Assembly (NCBI GenBank): GCA_920105625.2
Contig: OV050032.1
Location: 130,717,810-130,781,809, forward strand
Length of the DNA stretch: 64,000 nt
Direction of reading: 5' to 3'
DNA from: Clusia tigrina
Lineage: Eukaryota; Arthropoda; Insecta; Diptera; Clusiidae
The notes beneath the pieces were generated by a model. The model was not told where the DNA came from and ran no database searches. It saw nothing but the letters and a program-made list of their open reading frames with translations. A program made the translations under genes and the position numbers. Shown in pieces: positions 52,921 through 64,000 of this stretch (the stretch's first letter is position 1; each line of letters begins with the position of its first letter).

Positions 52921-54707
52921 CTATTTTAATGATAGGTGATCCGTGATGACCGTAAATTGGTATCCCTCGAGGTAGGGTCGCATCTTTCTAATACCCCACA
53001 CGATCGCTAAGCACTCCTTTTCTGTGGGTGAATAGTTCCGCTCTGCGTTATTATTAGTCCGTAGTCGCTTGCGTCGGTTTGGAGCACAAACTTCTTAGTA
53101 AAATCCGGGCACGCCAGGACTGGTGCCTCTGTCAATTTCTGCTTCAACTGTTCGAACGCGTGCTGTTGCTCTCCAGCCCACTTGAAGTGTTTGCCCTTTT
53201 TTAGCAATAGTGTTAACGGGTGTACTGTCTTGGCGAAGTCTGGAACAAAACGACGGTACCATGACGCAACACCCAGGCAGCGTCGCACCTCTCGTATGTT
53301 TTGGGGTGGTTCGAGTTCTCTGATGGCCGCGATTTTATCTGGATCAGTGTGGATTCCTTGGTCACTGACCACGTGACCCAAATACTTTAATTTCCTCTGG
53401 AAGAACGCGCATTTGTCTTTATTCAATTTAAGGTTGGCCTTTCGCAGGCGTCGGAATACTTCGGTTATGTTCTGTTGGTGTTCCTCTAGTGTTCGCCCTG
53501 TGACGATGATATCATCCAGGTATGCGAACGCGTGCGGCTCCATCTCAGGACCTATTACCTGGTCTAAAGCTCGTTGAAAGGTCGCAGGTGCTGAATGTAG
53601 CCCGAATGGCATTACTTTCCACTGGAAGAGTCCACGGCCTGGCACCGTGAATGCGGTGTACTCTTTGCTGTGGGCATCCATGGGAATTTGCCAGTACCCG
53701 TTCTTTAAGTCTAGGGTGCTAATGTATTTCGCCTCCCGTAAGCGGTCCAATATATGCTGTATCCTGGGCAACGGGTATGCATCCGGTATGGATCTGGCAT
53801 TCAGTTGCCTGTAGTCTATGCACAGTCTCCACCTCCCGTCTTTTTTTCGCACGAGGACGATTGGGGCGCTATGTGGGCTATGTGAAGGCTCTATACATCC
53901 CTTTTTCAGCAATTCTTCCACTTCGGCGTTGATTACTTCCTGCTGTGCGGGATTCCTGGGGTAATATCGTTGCTTTATTGGCCTGTCGTCACGCATCACA
54001 ATTTTGTGACTCGTGATGTTGGCTACTCCAGGCTTGTCCTCAAACTTAGCCAGCTCGGTCTTCAGAAATCCTTCGATAGTCTCCTTTTCCGTAATGGTCT
54101 CTTCTTGAATGGACGTGCACCGTGTAATGTCGCTGTTTTGCACGCCCCCAATCTGAGGTCCTAGTACGATTTCTTGGTCCCCGCATTCGATTTTTGTTCC
54201 CATCGTCGACATGAAATCGAGTCCCAGAAGGAGGTCGTCTGTTGAGTCGGGCATGGTGAGTAGCTCTAGTTCGCAGCTTCGGCCCCCTAATTTTATGTTC
54301 ACTCGCAGTACCTCCGTGATCTCTCGTGTGCGTCCGTCAGCCATACGTGCACGTATGTGTGTAGGAATTACCCTACCGGTGGTTGCACGTAACTGACGGC
54401 TAAGGTTTTCGCTGATGAAACTCCGAGTGGCTCCGGTATCGACAGTGGCCGTCACTTCGTTGGTGTCGATGGTGACTGCAGCACAGATACGCTGCCCATC
54501 GCAACGTAAAGCGTTTAGTGTTGTTGAGGGCTGTTGCTGATGGGCTGCGCCCCGCCTCGCTCTTGACGGCAGCCCCGCTCGTTTCCCCCTTGCGCTCTGC
54601 AGCACTCCACTGTTCTTATGTTCCTCTGGCCGCACTCCCAACAGAATAGAACCTGAGCATTTCGGCAGTGTCGCGCCAAATGCCCCGTCTGTCCGCAGCG
54701 TCTGCAA
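52921..54707 (-). pseudogene. Element B2 protease-RT-RNase H with a 64-bp deletion
   Basis: Protease and RT match B1. After [10 protein letters not shown] a 64-bp deletion (junction near 53052) shifts the frame, and the open part ends at 53007. The RNase H TAG seen in B1 is also present downstream (near 52923). One RT substitution (QRALDQ for QQALDQ) was noted. Confidence 0.85.
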
Positions 54708-55681
54708 GCTGTGCGCACATCGATGCGTGCCTCTGCTCCAGTGTGACTAATCGGCGCTACCTGTCGATTGCGGGCCTCACGTGGTGGTGTACGCTCGACT
54801 CGTGATTGTACAGAGGGTATTCGGTGTGGGTCCCGGTCGCCACGGAAGCCTTCCAAGTCTTCGGCCATCTCCACTAGTTCTTCCAGCGTTCCAAAATCCA
54901 CGTACCATTGGTACTCTTCCAAGCTATTCCGGAAAATGCGCTCTAGCTTCTGTGATTCTGTGTACCCTGCTTGCCGCATCAGATTTTGCATCTCCAACAC
55001 ATACTCTTTGAATTTCTCACGTGGTTTTTGCCGCCTCTGTCGGATCTCATCCTCCAACTTCTCCAGGTATCTGGCAGGCAAGAAGAATTTAAGAAAATCC
55101 TTCCGGAATAAATTCCATGCTGTCCAGGAACGATTGTTATTGCGATACCATAGAAGCGCACGATCTTTTAACAGTTCCGGCATGGTACGTGGGAGCATAT
55201 CCTTGTTGAGCCCATATACTTCCGAGAGCTCCTCCACTCGTTCAAGGAATGCCAGCGGGTCACGGCCACCGTCGTATTTAATAGACCATTTCCTCACATG
55301 ATCGATGACTCCGGCGTACTGTGCCTGGTGTGGCTGGTCAATGGCCGTTGGTGACACAGCGCGATGCAGTGATGTCCTCCGAAACTCTGCCTCCCATGCC
55401 GCTGGTATTTCACCTGTGAATATATGGCCTGGTCTGTCCACGCTCAGCGTATTGCGGGTACCTATGGGCGTAGCCAGCTTGGGTGACGTACTCCTGACGT
55501 ACCTGGATTTTAGTTTTTCAAAGCGGTTTCGTTGTTCTTCAGTCAATTCAGTTTCCGTGAAGAACTCAGATAGTTGCTTACGGAGATCTTCCACGGTTCC
55601 TGCAGCTTCTATGCCGAATTCCACAGCGAAAATCACCAGCTCCTCTTTGCGCAGCGTGTACAACCAACTTGTTTTCACCAT
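54515..55681 (-). CDS. Element B2 Gag
   Basis: 388 codons, same as B1, with the SAP-like start, the CCHC knuckle CRRCGQTGHLARHC and the Cys-rich CWECGQRNIRTVECC. Confidence 0.88.
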   Translation of the reverse strand: MVKTSWLYTLRKEELVIFAVEFGIEAAGTVEDLRKQLSEFFTETELTEEQRNRFEKLKSRYVRSTSPKLATPIGTRNTLSVDRPGHIFTGEIPAAWEAEFRRTSLHRAVSPTAIDQPHQAQYAGVIDHVRKWSIKYDGGRDPLAFLERVEELSEVYGLNKDMLPRTMPELLKDRALLWYRNNNRSWTAWNLFRKDFLKFFLPARYLEKLEDEIRQRRQKPREKFKEYVLEMQNLMRQAGYTESQKLERIFRNSLEEYQWYVDFGTLEELVEMAEDLEGFRGDRDPHRIPSVQSRVERTPPREARNRQVAPISHTGAEARIDVRTACRRCGQTGHLARHCRNAQVLFCWECGQRNIRTVECCRAQGGNERGCRQERGGAQPISNSPQQH

Positions 55682-55834
55682 CCTGTGTTCGTCTTAGATG
55701 ATGATGAAAACAATGGGTATTTATGTGTATAACCTGGTGCTGATTCGGCACTCCTCTGAGTGACTGCGTAGATCGACGTAGTTGTTTATCACTCTGTTTT
55801 TTTAAAATCCGATGCGTTGAATTTCTTTTGAAAG

Positions 55835-55851
55835 TCCCTGCTCGGGCGCCA
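55835..55851 (-). promoter_or_regulatory. Primer-binding site of element B2, tRNA-Lys type
   Basis: TGGCGCCCGAGCAGGGA on the minus strand, one base from the 5' LTR, as in B1. Confidence 0.75.
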
Positions 55852-55852
55852 C

Positions 55853-57541
55853 TGTAACGACTCGTTTTCGCTGGGGTAAAAACTCAGCGGGTCCCAGGGT
55901 TACTTACAGAAATTTATTTCAATAGCGTTAGTTTTTATAAGTGTTTTTATTTATTTTCAAAATTACTACTTATTTCCTATACATATATATAATTATATTT
56001 AATTACTACCCTACTCTGTGTGCTCGTGGTAGTGTCCGTGGTTTGTACTAGTGTCCCAGGGAGAGTCGGTCAAAACCATAAACTCCACTGGCTCTGTCTG
56101 CGTTGCGAATGTGTCCCAGGGAGAGTCGGTCAAAACCATAAACTCCACTGGCTCTGTCTGCGTTGCGTGTGTGTCCCAGGGAGAGTCGGTCAAAACCATA
56201 AACTCCACTGGCTCTGTCTGCGTTGCGTGTGTGTCCCAGGGAGAGTCGGTCAAAACCATAAACTCCACTGGCTCTGTCTGCGTTGCGTGTGTGTCCCAGG
56301 GAGAGTCGGTCAAAACCATAAACTCCACTGGCTCTGTCTGCGTTGCGTGTGTGTCCCAGGGAGAGTCGGTCAAAACCATAAACTCCACTGGCTCTGTCTG
56401 CGTTGACTTATTGTCAACAGTCAAAGTACCTAGTTTCGATGCTTGGTGCGTCTCTAGGAGCTTGGTGCGTTGTCTACTTACGGAGCGATGCTGGATCAAA
56501 GAGGCTTGGTGTTTGGTTCACTGCGCTTATATAGCGAAAGCTTGCCAGGGGATCAGTGCTCGTTGTTGTTGTGGCCCAGTTGTCCTTAGGCCACCTTCAA
56601 CTTCCGCTGGTTGTCCACCTTGTTGTAGTTCCCCTAGTTGTCCATCGTAGTTGTTGCTTGCAGTAGTTGGGCCTGATCGCTGCTGTTAGTTGTCGCTTTG
56701 CTGTTGTTGTAGTTAATATATCGTTCACACTCCGCTTGCTTACGGCTCTGTGTTTACGATCGGTGCGGTCTCGTTGTCATCCGTGCTCCGCCTTCGGTCG
56801 CTGTAGTGTTGTTGTTGTTAATATATTCTTTCACACTCCGCCTGCTTACGGCTCTGTGTTTACGATCGGTGCGCTCTCGTTGTCATCCGTGCTCCGCCTT
56901 CGGTCGCTGTAGTGTTGTTGTTGTTAAAATACTGGTTTCTACTTCTTTGTGTTTACGATCGGCTCGCGTATATGTGGTGCGCTCTCGTTGTCATCCATGC
57001 TCCGCCTTCGGTCGCTGTAGTGTTGTTGTTGTTGCAGAGATTGGTTTGCACTCTGCCTGCTTACTGCTTTGTGTGTGCGATCGGTTAGCGTGTGTGTGAT
57101 GCTCTTTCGGGTTTCTCTGTGTTCCGCCTTTGGTCGCTGCACTGTTGTAGAAATGTTTGCTTGCTGTTTCTTTTCTCCTTTATAGCCGTACTAGTCCCTC
57201 TTGATGTTCTTTGTACTATTAAGCCGTCGTCGTCATCAGTCTAACTCTTTCGGTTTCTGCGCTCCTCACCACCTGTACGTTTATTGGTCCGATCGTCTGT
57301 GCGTAAATGTTTTGTTATACTTATCCGCTGTCTTTGTTGTTGCATTTAGCGTGGGAGGTGGTTACCTTTTTAAGCTGCATGATATCGGGGATGGTTGCAT
57401 GCTTGAATATTGTTTGTGGTTAAAACAAATAAAATATGGTGGACATCGTTATTTGTTTTTGGACTTAACACGGTCTCTGGTGGTAGCATATAGTTTTTGT
57501 TGTGTATGCGGAAAATACTTCTGGTATTTTCCGTCTTTACA
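55853..57541 (-). repeat. Element B2 5' LTR
   Basis: 1689 bp. 60-bp repeats at 56053-56405, TATA at 56527-56533, palindrome at 57509-57533. It shares the diagnostic bases of the B1 5' LTR. Confidence 0.9.
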
Positions 57542-58264
57542 GTAGCAGCTGCAGAAATTTATCGAGGCGATACAGTCCTTCACTTACAGTTTTGCTCAGA
57601 ATAATAACGTCGTCTAGGTATACTAGAATATCACCACGATTCATCTCATCAGCAATTTGATTCATTACCCTTTGAAAACAGGCGGGTGCGTTAACTAATC
57701 CGAATGGCATGCGATTATATTCGTAGTGACCGCTAGTAGTTACAAACGCAGTATATTGTTTTGAAAATTCGTCAATTTCGATTTGGTGATAACCCATTCG
57801 TAGATCAAGAGTAGTAAATATTTTACTTCCGGCCAATTGTGCGAATTGTTCCTCTATAACTGGCATAGGATATGGCGTCTTTACGGTTATGCTGTTAAGA
57901 AGTCGATAGTCGACGCAAAGTCGCTTTTCAACATTTTTCTTTTCGACTAGGACAATTGGCGAAGCATATGGCGAATTCGATGTTCGTATTATTTTGTATT
58001 CCAGTAATTCACGTACGATGTTGGTAACGGCTTCACGTTGTGCGAATGGTATTCGGTATGCTCTCAGATTTATTGGCCCGTCCTTCGTTAGCTTTATTTC
58101 CATTTTCGATACCGTGCACTTGCCCAGTTCAGAAATGTTTTTGGCGAAACATTTTCGATTAACTGAAAGAATTTGTTTTAGCTCCGAGCGTTGTTTTTCA
58201 TCGACTGCTTTGTCCACCTTGATTTTGTCATCGGTTTCTATCCAGCTTCATCTCCTTTGATTAC
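57542..58264 (-). pseudogene. Element A2 reverse transcriptase, N-terminal part
   Basis: 226-codon frame from 58217 with YLDDV, cut by B2 on its C-terminal side. Same PR/RT frame break as A1. Confidence 0.8.
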
Positions 58265-58627
58265 AAATCTTTTTCCATCGCGGCATAATATATCTCGACC
58301 AAGCAAAATATCTTCTGGGATAAGACTATCGTCGACTATAAAGAGATCTGTGGTCAAGATGTTACCATCAATCTCTAACGATGTGTTGATCTTAGCGTTA
58401 CACACGTATGTGCCACCTGCAAAACCAGCTAATAATTTCGTACATTTTTCCACATCTCCGAAAGTTTTTTGCCCGACCTATACGAATTAAGCATATCTGA
58501 CTACCCGAATCAATAAAAGATGTTATTACGTTACCGTTTATTCTGATTTGTTTAACAACGTCGCTGTTTGATTTACCGTCCGAAATTTTATTCACGTTTG
58601 TTCTTGTCTCGTTTGCGGGTGTTTTTG
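58238..58627 (-). pseudogene. Element A2 aspartic protease
   Basis: FIDSGSQICLI active site and the ILLGRDIL half in two frames, as in A1. Confidence 0.7.
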
Positions 58628-60382
58628 AGCACTCGTCACTTCTATGGTTCGTACGTAGACAATGTATGCATCGTGGTCTGCGTTGTGGTTCAGGACATTT
58701 AACCGAAAAATGACCTTTTTGGTGACAATTAAAACATTCAATTTCACGAGAATTCCGTTTGTCATGAAATTTTTGTATATCCGGTTTAATATCAAAATTT
58801 ACGCTGTTTTTATTTTGATTGTATACTTTTTACATTTACATTTTTTTTAGGATTGTATTCGACACTTCTATTACGATTGTACGATTGTTCGTTTTTCACA
58901 GGATTATATTCGCAGTAGGTGTTAATATCGCGTAACAAATCGTTTAGTTTTCGATAATTTTTCGAAATGATTCTTCTTAAATCACTGTCGTTTACACCGT
59001 TTATGATATGATGTGCAATGTCCTCTTCGCGTAGTCCTGCTTTGTTACCAATTGCCATCATCTTATAAAAATATTCCTGCGGTGTTTCATTTGCACGTCG
59101 GTGTAAATTTGCTAGTCTGATATGAACATTAGCCACACTATCGTCGCAAGGAAAATCTTGTAAAAATTTTAATTTAAATCGTTGCCATGACACAAAAATT
59201 TCTTGAGAGTCAATCCACAATTTAGCCGAACCGAGTAATTTCTGTTGTGCGAGATTTGATCAAAAAATAACCGTTATTTTCAATTTTTTCAAAAAGTATT
59301 TATTTATTCATCAGTAACTAGCTTGTCCCCTTCAAAGTAATTCCCCTCAGATATAATACACTTATGCCAGCTTTTTTTCCAATCCTCGAAACACTTCTGA
59401 AACGCTTTTTTTGGTATCGCCAACAGCCCCTGTTTCGATTTTTCTTTTATCTCCTCAATCGTAGCAAAACGCTTTCCTTTCATCGGTGTCTTCAGTTTTG
59501 GAAAGAGGAAAAAGTCAGCGGGGGCCAAGTCCGGTGAATACGGTGGTTGAGGTATGATAACGCTTTTGTTTTTGGCCAAAAACAGCTCCGACGATTAGCC
59601 AAAATGATTTTCTTCACTGCGTCAATGTTTTCATCGGTTGTTGACGTGCTCGGGCGACCAGGACGAGCATCGTCATTGACATCTTCTCGGCCTTCCTTAA
59701 ACCGGTTATACCACAATTGAACTTGTGTTCTATATATAACTAATATTGAACTTGTGTTCTATATATAACAGACATGTGTACCAACATAACAGAAAAAAAA
59801 TGCGAACATCGAACATACGTAACTCAGAAAATTTGAAAATAGCGGTTATTTTTTGATCACACCTCGTATAACGAATAATAATGTACGAGTATTATCGGAC
59901 CATTTGTATGCATCTTTTAACATTTCTATGCGCTTTATAAATTGTTCCGAATTAAGCGAAGAGTCTATCGTAGGGTTAAATTCTGGCAATAACGATGCCA
60001 TGTCGCGCACACTTTCACATGAATTAACGAAAGGTCTGTCTTGCATGTTCATGTCACGATTTCGAGGAATATCATTCTCTACTTTGTTTCCATTACTCGT
60101 ATTATTTATGTGCGTTTGTACAACCGACATTAAATTTTGCATCATATTCGCTAAGGAATTCACTTGCGCTTGCAGCATTTTCGTGTTTTCGTCCGCTCCT
60201 GACTCTAATGACGTCGCACAGTTTTTAGAATCTTCCATTTCGCCAGTAACAAAAATTTCGTCGCTGTGTACTGATTCACATAATCGTTGAACCAGCTCAG
60301 CCTTCGTACCCGAACTCGATACTTCTCTTTCACGCAAGAGACTCTTTAACTGTTCAACTTTCAGGGCATTCATTTTTATCAT
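58628..60382 (-). pseudogene. Element A2 Gag, split by the mariner remnant
   Basis: ATG at 60380-60382, SAP-like N-terminus, and a capsid interrupted by 59250-59866. Zinc knuckles at 58628-58737 are both intact (CHQKGHF form). Same A-run frame change as A1. Confidence 0.8.
59250..59866 (-). mobile_element. Internally deleted mariner-family element, copy 2
   Basis: Same borders and internal deletion as 22226-22842, with a few substitutions (for example KSVII for KTVII before the PPYSPDLAPADFF block). Confidence 0.85.
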
Positions 60383-60697
60383 TTTCTCTTTCTTTTTTTT
60401 TCGAGTCAAAATTTTATTTTTAACAATTTTTGTAATTGTTGTGAATTCGTTTTCTTTTCTCTTAACGTTTTCGTTTCTTTTCTTTCACTCCCTCAATTTA
60501 ACGTTGCGACAACTCAGACAAAACCTATGACTGGGCATGCTCGAACAACCGACAACAACAACAAAAACGTATTGCTGCTGAGTCAACGCGTACGTACACA
60601 CCAACAAACTAACAACAACAAAAGCGCATTGTTGCTGCAGCTAACGCAGTTGGTTCGATTTCAAATTTCAATGATCGGTTTGACGAAACACAAGCAC

Positions 60698-62212
60698 TGT
60701 AAGAACCAAAATCTTCTGTGGGAAATTTTGGCCCACACTACAAATGACAGAGTCGCTACGAAACTATATACACACACACATCACGATAAAATACCCGAAC
60801 CGAAGCAACTGCATTAGAAATTTAACGAAAAAACTACATACGTTGTAACCAATTAGCGCGGCCGTGGTAGGAGCGCAGATCAGCAGCAGCATATTATACC
60901 AGTTGGAATAATAACTAGGATTACAACAAAAGCAACCTCACGCACAGCCAACGATCTTGCCAATCAGCGCTATGCTTGCAAAGAGCGAGGAAAAACACAG
61001 CGACGAGGAATACAACAAATACATGCCGGACAAGAGAAGGTGAGTGCACGAACTCAGCGGTGGAATTTGCCGAGTGCGTTCGCTCGGAAATTTTACACCA
61101 ACAACACGAAGAAACGAGAGCGAAGCACAAGAGGGACAACGACAGAACCACCACCACGCCAACGGCCGGCAAGTACAAAGCACAAGAGGGAAATGCTGGT
61201 TGTCAGTTAAATTAAATATTTAACAACAACAACACTATTGGATTCCGGACAGCGCTGCTGGCAGGCAACAATACTGCAGGCTAACCAGGGACCGTTGGAG
61301 TGAGGTGGCTGACCGCCAGAAGTTGAAGGTGGCCCAAGTGCAAAAGACGGCAACACCAACAAGCCTGACTGCAACAACAACAAGCCGGCCACAACAACAA
61401 CAATCGACTACTGGCCAACGGAAGTAAAAACACACAACGGTGGCCTGCGAACAACAACATGTGTCAGCCGCTGCGTTCTGGGACTATATAAACCACGTAG
61501 CCCAGGCAGTAGGTCTCTACTTCGGACACCAGCATCCTGACTAGCAACAGCTCTACAAAGTACCATACGAACATAAAAAGCTTAGCAAGAACCTCTGGTT
61601 TTTAACCGTTTTCTTGCTAAGTCATACACAGACAGAGACTACAGGGATTCAGTGAGAGCCTCTGGTTTTTAATCGTTCTCCCACTGAATCACTGAGACAC
61701 ATACGCAACCGAGACTTAGGAAGCTTAGCAAGAACCTCTGGTTTTTAATCGTTTTCTTGCTAAGCCATACACAGGCAGAGACTACAGGGATTCAGTGAGA
61801 GCCTCTGGTTTTTAATTGTTCTCCCACTGAATCACTGAGACACATACGCAACCGAGACTTAGAAAGCTTAGCAAGAACCTCTGGTTTTTAATCGTTTTCT
61901 TGCTAAGCTATACACAGGCAGAGACTACAGGGATTCAGTGAGAGCCTCTGGTTTTTAATCGTTCTCCCACTGAATCACAGAGACACATACTTACCGGGAC
62001 GTAGAGACAGGCAAACAAGTATACACTAAGCAAGTTGATTTGTATAGAGTTAAGGAAGTAGTATTGTTTTGAGCAAGGACTAACAAGAGTCCATAATCAA
62101 TACACTAAATAAATACGTTGAAATTAATTTAACACACAGGATTTTATATTTTTCTGTATACGACCCCTGGAGCCGCTGAGTTTTACCCCAGCTATAGAAA
62201 AGAGTCGTTACA
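60698..62212 (+). repeat. Element C2 5' LTR
   Basis: 1515 bp with the same three hairpin units as the C1 5' LTR, TATA at 61485-61491 and AATAAA at 62108-62113. Confidence 0.9.
61581..62009 (+). repeat. Constant-loop hairpin array, copy 2
   Basis: Six hairpins in three 143-bp units, same stems and 19-nt loop as 24557-24985, including the same loop variants in the first and fourth hairpins. Confidence 0.9.
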
Positions 62213-62213
62213 G

Positions 62214-62230
62214 TGGCGCCCGAGCAGGGA
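62214..62230 (+). promoter_or_regulatory. Primer-binding site of element C2, tRNA-Lys type
   Basis: TGGCGCCCGAGCAGGGA, one base after the LTR. Confidence 0.75.
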
Positions 62231-62303
62231 CTATAAAGACAAGGAAATTCAACGCATCCGACGCTCACCCATAGTCTTCGCCATTAACCAGGAAAGTCAC
62301 AGG

Positions 62304-63890
62304 ATGGGGAAAACAAGCTGGGTGTACGTGCTACGGAAAGATGAGTTGGTGATTTTTGCAGAGGAATTCGGTTTGGAAACTACAGGCACAGTAGATGACC
62401 TCCGAAAGCGGCTTTCTGAATTTTTCACAGAAACGGTACTGACTCAGGAGCAACAATACCGGTTGATGAATCTACAACGCAGGCATGTTAAAAACACATC
62501 ACCAAAGCCGGCTGCATCCATAGTTCCCAGCGAAACGCTGGAAGTGGACAGGCCAAGCACATACGCAGGTGCAACTCTACCCGCGTGGAATCCAGAGGTA
62601 CGGGGAATACCACAGCATCCTTACGTTTCACCTGCACCAATGGATCAACAATACAACGGGTCTACACAGTACGCCGCTGTTATTGATCAAGTACGGAAGT
62701 GGTCTCTTAACTTTGACGGTGGGCGTGATCCACTGGCGTTTATTGAGCGAGTGGAAAAACTTGCAGATGTGTACGGAATAAACAAAGATTTCCTTCCGCG
62801 TACTATGCCTGAACTCTTGAGAGAACGAGCACTCATGTGGTTCAGAAACAACAATCGAGCGTGGCGGGAATGGAGCACATATAGGAAGGACTTCCTGAAA
62901 TTCTTTTTACCGGCCCGTTTCATGGAGAAACTCGACGACCAGATCCGACAGCGTCACCAGAGGCATCGAGAGTCATTCAAGCAGTATGTACTCGAACTGC
63001 AAAATCTTATGCGACACGTGGATTATTCGGAGGAGCAGAAACTGGAAAGAATCTTCCAGAACAGTCTGCCACAATATCAGCTATACGTGCGCCGTAGAGA
63101 TTTCGTATCGCTACAGGAGCTGATAGAGATGGCCGAGGATTTGGAGAGCATACGGGGAGAAGGCGAACAGCTAGCAGCGCCACCCACACAAAGGCGAACA
63201 GAGCAAGGTCCACCTCGAGAGGTAAGGAACCGACAGGTGACGGTAGAGAGCAAAGTAGTACCCATAGATCCTAGAACAGCCTGCCGGCGTTGTGGCCAAA
63301 ATGGTCACATAGCACGACTATGTCGCAACGTGCAAATACTGTTTTGTTGGGAGTGTGGCCGTAGGGGAGTTAGGACGATCGAGTGCTGCAACCAGAGAGC
63401 ACCACCCAACAGAAGACTACCGTCAGACACGCAGCATGGAACAGAGCAGCGACACCAGACTTTACCATGGAAAAACGCATTGCACTGTGTCGGGCGACGA
63501 ATCTGCGCTAACGTTTCTATTGGCACAGAAACTGTCACCGCGACGCTGGACACAGGTGCAACGCACAGTTTTATGAGCAGACGCCTAGCACACAAGTTAC
63601 GAGCTTCTACCGGCAAATTGGAAAAATCCAATACCAGAGCGCTTATGGCAGACGGAAGTGCTAGGAGGGTCAAAGAGACATTTGTGACGAAGGTAAGGTT
63701 TGGAGGGCAGGCATGCCAGATAGAACTACTTATCATGCCTGACTCCAGTGATGATCTACTCCTAGGAGTGGATTTCATGACAAGCCTGGGAACGACATTG
63801 AAGTGCGGCGATCAGGAGATCACGCTGGGACCTCATAACGGATGTGTGCAACCACGAGACTTTGCAACGTGCACGACAAATCCGCGTTGA
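62304..63890 (+). CDS. Element C2 Gag-protease
   Basis: 528 codons with no amino-acid difference seen from C1. CCHC at 327-340 and protease Asp416 are retained. Confidence 0.88.
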   Translation: MGKTSWVYVLRKDELVIFAEEFGLETTGTVDDLRKRLSEFFTETVLTQEQQYRLMNLQRRHVKNTSPKPAASIVPSETLEVDRPSTYAGATLPAWNPEVRGIPQHPYVSPAPMDQQYNGSTQYAAVIDQVRKWSLNFDGGRDPLAFIERVEKLADVYGINKDFLPRTMPELLRERALMWFRNNNRAWREWSTYRKDFLKFFLPARFMEKLDDQIRQRHQRHRESFKQYVLELQNLMRHVDYSEEQKLERIFQNSLPQYQLYVRRRDFVSLQELIEMAEDLESIRGEGEQLAAPPTQRRTEQGPPREVRNRQVTVESKVVPIDPRTACRRCGQNGHIARLCRNVQILFCWECGRRGVRTIECCNQRAPPNRRLPSDTQHGTEQRHQTLPWKNALHCVGRRICANVSIGTETVTATLDTGATHSFMSRRLAHKLRASTGKLEKSNTRALMADGSARRVKETFVTKVRFGGQACQIELLIMPDSSDDLLLGVDFMTSLGTTLKCGDQEITLGPHNGCVQPRDFATCTTNPR

Positions 63891-63915
63891 GAACTTCCCA
63901 CAAGTAAATGCATCA

Positions 63916-64000
63916 ATGGCTTCCAAGAGGCCAACTAACGTCAGAAAATCTAAAGAACAGAGACACAACAGAGAATACAGCGGAAGCCAACGCAGTAGCA
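63916..64000 (+). CDS. Element C2 second ORF, 5' end only
   Basis: ATG 25 bases after the Gag-PR stop. The second codon is Ala here and Pro in C1. The frame runs open to the window edge. Confidence 0.5.
   Translation, partial: MASKRPTNVRKSKEQRHNREYSGSQRSS

Larger units (their letters stand above)
48419..57541 (-). mobile_element. Element B copy 2
   Basis: LTRs at 48419-50107 and 55853-57541; GTAG duplications at 48415-48418 and 57542-57545. It has the same gene order and RNase H TAG as B1, plus a private 64-bp deletion near 53052. LTR-specific bases match those of B1 LTR for LTR. Confidence 0.9.
46051..64000 (-). mobile_element. Element A copy 2 with nested B2, mariner and C2 (runs off the window)
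   Basis: A near-exact second copy of A1 and its cargo. The offset is a constant 37088 bases up to about 53050 and 37024 afterwards, the change being a 64-bp deletion in B2. All nested insertions have the same borders and TSDs as in A1, so this is a segmental duplication. Confidence 0.9.
60698..64000 (+). mobile_element. Element C copy 2 (cut by the window edge)
   Basis: GCAC duplication at 60694-60697 and a 5' LTR at 60698-62212. Primer site and Gag-PR are as in C1. The 3' part lies beyond 64000. Confidence 0.88.

Noticed and set aside
1..64000. tRNA or rRNA genes
   Set aside because: No cloverleaf or rRNA-like stretch was noticed. The only tRNA-related sequences are the primer-binding sites.

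Overview
The window is eukaryotic nuclear DNA, most likely from a higher (brachyceran) fly. This rests on 60-80 nt spliceosomal introns, Drosophila-type LTR retrotransposons with tRNA-Leu and tRNA-Lys primer sites, a mariner remnant and AAC/CAA-rich leaders. It looks like heterochromatin or another ampliconic region: almost everything is transposon sequence or repeated copies of one host gene fragment, and no bacterial features are present. Species and chromosome cannot be read from the sequence.

Host component: part of a BCOR-like corepressor gene (ankyrin repeats, then a PUFD-type C-terminus, minus strand) is present in tandem. The downstream half occurs at 6089-8987, 32230-35046, 38228-41046 and 43184-46050. 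The upstream half occurs at 3076-4102, 29321-30345, 35318-36345 and 41318-41868. The two halves are split at one site by element A, flanked by a 4-bp CTTA duplication. In two copies only a solo LTR of A remains (35047-35317 and 41047-41317). Because A is on the minus strand, each upstream half pairs across A or its LTR with the downstream half to its left.

Element A (mdg3/blastopia-like Ty3/gypsy, minus strand, about 270-bp LTRs, tRNA-Leu-like PBS) appears three times: A0 (1-3075, cut by the window edge), A1 (8988-29320) and A2 (46051 to the window end). A1 and A2 carry the same three nested insertions. These are element B (9.2 kb, minus strand), a deleted mariner, and element C (5.1 kb, plus strand). 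A0 keeps the unoccupied sites, so the order of events can be read directly. A1 and A2 with their cargo are near-identical at a constant offset of about 37 kb, so they are products of one recent segmental duplication.

Elements B and C are relatives (Osvaldo/Ulysses-like by PBS, long LTRs and Gag-Pol; this assignment is tentative). B encodes Gag, PR-RT-RNase H, integrase and, in place of an envelope gene, a third ORF with a complete Ulp1/SENP-type cysteine protease catalytic set. That ORF has its own TATA promoter, whose layout and downstream motif copy the LTR promoter. C is a compact derivative lacking RT, RNase H, integrase and the Ulp1 domain. It keeps an in-frame Gag-PR and the conserved C-terminal domain of ORF3. 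The transcribed part of both LTR types holds tandem hairpins with related loops; in C two different stems alternate around an identical 19-nt loop. These are the most novel features of the window.
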